Position numbers and translations under genes: made by a program. A DNA stretch of 8,191 nt from an uncultured Clostridia bacterium. GTDB lineage: Bacteria > Bacillota > Clostridia > Lachnospirales > Anaerotignaceae. Location of the stretch: assembly GCA_910587195.1 (NCBI GenBank), contig CAJUKL010000069.1, positions 1 through 8,191 of the forward strand, written 5' to 3'. The notes under the pieces were generated by a model. The model was not told the origin of the DNA. It was given only the letters and a program-made list of their open reading frames with translations, and ran no database searches. Numbering within the stretch: the first letter of the stretch is position 1; every line of letters starts with the position of its first letter. Below are positions 6,511-8,191 of the stretch, in pieces.

Positions 6511-6533
6511 ATAGGGAGTTATATTCTCCCTAT
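6511..6533. other. Perfect inverted repeat over the hicA stop codon
   Basis: ATAGGGAG (6511-6518) and CTCCCTAT (6526-6533) form an 8-bp stem with a 7-base loop containing the hicA TAA. In the direction of hicAB transcription no T run follows, so it is not an obvious terminator. On the plus strand TCTTTTTAA follows, which would look like a weak terminator, but that T run is simply hicA coding sequence read backwards. It may be a transcript hairpin affecting hicB translation or RNA stability. Confidence 0.5.
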
Positions 6534-6746
6534 TCTTTTTAATATATCTTTAATATATACTGCTTTTAAAGGATTTTCTGATTTTATTGTAATTACATCC
6601 CCTTTTTGATTGATATATTGTTTGTGGGAACCCTTTTGCCTGTCTAAACGGTATCCATAATATTCTAACACTTTTTGTGCTTCTATATCTCTAATACCAT
6701 TTGGCTGATTTTTCATTTTTGCAATGATTTTTTCGATACCTGCCAT
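6519..6746 (-). CDS. hicA: HicA-type mRNA interferase toxin, 75 aa
   Basis: HicA toxins are small double-stranded-RNA-binding-fold proteins that cleave mRNA in a translation-independent manner and arrest growth. The protein begins MAGIEKIIAKMKNQPNGIR; residues 38-44, KGSHKQY, contain the conserved Gly-Ser-His with His41 as the expected catalytic residue. The C-terminus NPLKAVYIKDILKRIG matches the family's final strand and helix. Length is typical. The start is ATG at 6746, chosen because AGGAGGTGA ends 4 bases before it; the longer TTG-initiated frame would run through the promoter and is rejected. The gene sits 60 bases after the XkdS stop and shares no overlap with phage genes, unlike every other junction here. 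It appears intact and so probably active. Confidence 0.93.
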   Translation of the reverse strand: MAGIEKIIAKMKNQPNGIRDIEAQKVLEYYGYRLDRQKGSHKQYINQKGDVITIKSENPLKAVYIKDILKRIGRI

Positions 6747-6750
6747 TTTC

Positions 6751-6759
6751 TCACCTCCT
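6751..6759 (-). promoter_or_regulatory. Strong ribosome binding site of hicA
   Basis: The minus strand reads AGGAGGTGA, fully complementary to the anti-Shine-Dalgarno end of 16S rRNA, 4 bases before the ATG. It contrasts with hicB, which has no recognisable site. Confidence 0.85.
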
Positions 6760-6760
6760 G

Positions 6761-6784
6761 CATATATAGTATCATATATAGTAT
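6761..6784. repeat. Tandem 12-bp repeat over the hicAB -10 region (candidate HicB operator)
   Basis: On the minus strand ATACTATATATG occurs twice back to back without mismatch (6784-6773 and 6772-6761). It covers the -10 hexamer and most of the spacer. Ribbon-helix-helix antitoxins bind short repeated sites in their own promoters, so this is a plausible autoregulatory operator; that assignment is inferred. Confidence 0.55.
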
Positions 6785-6794
6785 TATACGTCAA
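6766..6794 (-). promoter_or_regulatory. Probable hicAB promoter
   Basis: The minus strand has TTGACG (6794-6789), a 17-base spacer and TACTAT (6771-6766) with a TG two bases before it, fitting an extended -10 sigma-A promoter. The predicted start point would be only about 13 bases before the hicA ATG. A perfect TATAAT (6788-6783) directly after TTGACG could serve instead, giving a roughly 30-base leader but having a poor -35. Either would drive hicAB independently of the tail operon. Confidence 0.65.
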
Positions 6795-6806
6795 GAAATG
6801 TTTTAT

Positions 6807-7256
6807 TTATCTTACTAAAAATGCTGTCAATTCTTTTTCCTGATACCACAGACCATTTACCCAAAAAGTAACTTCTACACCATCTGTTTTCCATACAAAT
6901 GTAAAATCATAGACTCTTTTTGTTCTCTGATAAGGGTCTGCCAAAAGTGCTTCTGTTATCGTTTTTTCCATATAACTTTCCTGTGCTTTTCTGTCCTGTT
7001 GGGCAAATGCCTCCTCTATTTCGACACCTGCCTGCGTACTGTAAGCCAAAAATGCCCATCTTTGTGTTAATACTGTTTTTAAACACCACTGTACCCAAGC
7101 ATCATAAGGCGTTGCTGTTTTGATTTCTCCATTGCTTTCCAAAGAAAAATCCCCTTTTTCAAAATCAAAATATACACTCTTTTTTGTTCTGTTTTCTTTT
7201 GGAATTTTGTTTTCCACCACTTTAGGTACAGCAAATGTTGGAAATAAATTATTCAT
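6807..7256 (-). CDS. xkdS: XkdS-like baseplate protein (DUF2634, gp25-like), 149 aa
   Basis: DUF2634/XkdS proteins take the place of T4 gp25 (W in P2) as the small baseplate protein that joins wedge, hub and sheath and starts sheath polymerisation. Visible features: the opening MNNLFPTFAVPK, SVYFDFEKGDFSL at 27-39, a W-rich helix DAWVQWCLKTVLTQRWAF at 52-69, GVEIEEAF at 77-84 and ITEALLADP at 100-108 followed by a VYDFTFVW strand. The ALLADPYQR segment sits where gp25 proteins carry their EPR-type motif; the usual Arg after Pro is Tyr here. ATG at 7256 overlaps the preceding gene by 8 bases and follows AAAGGTGG, 9 bases upstream. The longer frame opens with MQRWCWK inside the XkdR-like gene and is rejected. 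Followed by the hicAB promoter instead of the usual baseplate J gene. Confidence 0.88.
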   Translation of the reverse strand: MNNLFPTFAVPKVVENKIPKENRTKKSVYFDFEKGDFSLESNGEIKTATPYDAWVQWCLKTVLTQRWAFLAYSTQAGVEIEEAFAQQDRKAQESYMEKTITEALLADPYQRTKRVYDFTFVWKTDGVEVTFWVNGLWYQEKELTAFLVR

Positions 7257-7755
7257 CTTCCAGCACCACCTTTGCATTTACTATTAAATCAATCACTACC
7301 GCATCTACCCCTACCCATGCTACAAGAACTCTGTCATTTGGTTTTATCCATCGCATTTTATCCGGCAAATACACATCATGATAATGAATCCCGCTTCCAC
7401 AAACACCATGGTCATGTTTTCCTTTTGGATTGTGTGCATGGTCTGGGAAAGTATCTGGTGGTTTGTGAAGCTCTTTTGGGCCACCTTTCCAGCCTTTTTC
7501 GCTCCAGTCCTCTTTTTCCCATCCTTCCACCTTGGGCGCTTCTCCTTCCCAGCAGGTCATTGTCATAGGTTTTCCGGGATTCCAGCTTACACTTCTGCAG
7601 ATGGAATAATCCTCTATGGGAATTGGTAAGGGATATGTATTGGTTAAAAGGCTGTAATCTTCCTGTATTACACCAAAATCCAACACAAGCGGACTTTCTG
7701 CTGTTTTTTGCATTTCCTTTTTTAAGACATTTCCTAAATGATTTATCCCTTTCAT
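7249..7755 (-). CDS. xkdR: XkdR-like tail protein (DUF2577), 168 aa
   Basis: Position between XkdQ and XkdS and the MKGINHLGNVLKKEM opening identify the DUF2577/XkdR type. The product is probably part of the central hub or spike; spike identity is inferred from gene order. The N-terminal half has a beta-rich region (SPLVLDFGVIQEDYSLLTNT). Residues 76-92 are Trp-rich (GWEKEDWSEKGWKGG). Residues 104-127 contain three HxH pairs: H106/H108, H114/H116 and H124/H126. The end is a compact beta segment, WIKPNDRVLVAWVGVDAVVI, that looks OB-fold-like. ATG at 7755 overlaps the TGA of the XkdQ-like gene as ATGA; a purine-rich GGAAAGAG precedes it, so reinitiation may help. The His/Trp-rich insert makes it look more like a metal-binding spike tip than an average family member. 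Confidence 0.85.
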   Translation of the reverse strand: MKGINHLGNVLKKEMQKTAESPLVLDFGVIQEDYSLLTNTYPLPIPIEDYSICRSVSWNPGKPMTMTCWEGEAPKVEGWEKEDWSEKGWKGGPKELHKPPDTFPDHAHNPKGKHDHGVCGSGIHYHDVYLPDKMRWIKPNDRVLVAWVGVDAVVIDLIVNAKVVLEDE

Positions 7756-8191
7756 ACTCTTTCCAGCTCCATTTCCATTGTTTTTGCCATACCGTCATGA
7801 TGGATTCCTTCAATCATAAAATATCCGGAAAGATTTCCGGCAACCAGTTTGATTTTATCGCCTTTTCTTAACACAGGCACATCAACAGTGGACACTGTTA
7901 TGGTTTCTTCTGGTTTTCCTTTTTCTTTTAAGATATTTTGTGCTTCTTTTTTGGCATCGTCCAATGTTTTATTACTGTCTTTTGTTATAATTTCCTGCAA
8001 AGTTCCATACTGTAAGTCACCGTCAACTGTTTCCAAAAGGGGTGGTCTTTGGTCTTCTTCTGATTTTCCAAAAACCAACACTTTTGTTACCAACCCCTGT
8101 AATGTTAAATGGTCTTTTGTACTTTCTATATTTTTGCCATGAAAATAGTAAATGTCTGCATTACTTCCTTTTTTTCTGATAACTAAGGTAT
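7752..8191 (-). CDS. xkdQ: XkdQ-like tail hub protein, C-terminal 145 residues (runs off the window)
   Basis: The frame is open from the right edge to TGA at 7752; no stop occurs upstream, so this is the C-terminal part of a longer gene, not a short one starting at 8093. XkdQ proteins belong to the gpD/gp27-like hub group that forms the trimeric base of the tail tube, and are usually about 320-330 residues, so a little under half is seen. The visible part contains NADIYYFHGKNIEST, a KVLVFGKSEEDQRPPLL segment, a helical DDAKKEAQNILKEKGKPEET and a final beta region (VDVPVLRKGDKIKLVAGNL, then FMIEGIHHDG). The last segments agree with the C-terminal domain of the family. Translationally coupled with the next gene by ATGA. 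Confidence 0.85.
   Translation of the reverse strand, partial: TLVIRKKGSNADIYYFHGKNIESTKDHLTLQGLVTKVLVFGKSEEDQRPPLLETVDGDLQYGTLQEIITKDSNKTLDDAKKEAQNILKEKGKPEETITVSTVDVPVLRKGDKIKLVAGNLSGYFMIEGIHHDGMAKTMEMELERV

Noticed and set aside
6511..6548. Plus-strand intrinsic terminator
   Set aside because: The stem is perfect and followed by TCTTTTT, but no plus-strand gene exists to its left and the T run is explained by Lys/Arg codons of hicA.
6747..6794. N-terminal extension of HicA from a TTG at 6794
   Set aside because: The extension would translate the promoter and tandem repeats; a perfect ribosome site sits before ATG 6746 and the family starts there.
7272..7871. Several overlapping open frames on both strands in the XkdR/XkdQ region
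   Set aside because: They overlap well-supported tail genes in other frames, lack family motifs and have no sensible ribosome sites.
7752..8093. A complete 113-residue gene starting at TTG 8093
   Set aside because: The frame continues open to the window edge with XkdQ-like sequence, so this is the C-terminus of a larger gene.

Overview
The window is a piece of the late tail module of a contractile-tailed (myovirus-type) prophage or phage-tail-like bacteriocin. It has the PBSX/Xkd layout known from Bacillus subtilis PBSX and from Clostridioides phages. All genes lie on the minus strand, so the module reads from the right end of the window to the left. Low GC, strong AGGAGG-type ribosome sites, the Xkd-type baseplate genes and a fibre ending in a Peptidase_G2 chaperone domain point to a Firmicutes host, most likely a Clostridia-like anaerobe. 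The exact taxon cannot be read from the window. No capsid, portal, lysis, integrase or att sequence is present, so prophage and tailocin cannot be told apart.

In transcription order: the C-terminal part of the XkdQ-like tail hub (8191-7752, cut by the window edge), the XkdR/DUF2577 protein (7755-7249), the XkdS/DUF2634 gp25-like baseplate protein (7256-6807), an inserted hicA-hicB toxin-antitoxin cassette (6746-6140), the XkdT/baseplate J wedge protein (6086-4962), the XkdU/YmfQ (DUF2313) protein (4965-4285), a 901-residue tail fibre (4282-1577), a second 286-residue fibre-type protein with a related N-terminus (1564-704), and the start of a third, repeat-rich fibre (691 to beyond base 1). 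Phage genes overlap or nearly touch (two ATGA overlaps, one 8-base overlap, gaps of 2 to 12 bases), as in a single translationally coupled operon. The baseplate proteins attach the fibres and the fibres recognise the host.

The break in this pattern is the hicAB block. It has a promoter-like sequence with tandem 12-bp repeats over the -10 region, a perfect ribosome site for hicA, and a good intrinsic terminator directly after hicB, only about 20 bases before the XkdT start codon. It looks like a self-contained moron set between two baseplate genes. The terminator means that the wedge and fibre genes need read-through, antitermination or another promoter. I consider this the most interesting part of the window.

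Secondary points are a 73-base near-perfect direct repeat between two fibre genes, a sharply AT-rich centre in the large fibre with YadA-head-like repeats, three HxH histidine pairs in the XkdR protein, and a multi-repeat third fibre. No tRNA, rRNA, CRISPR array, insertion sequence or replication origin was seen.
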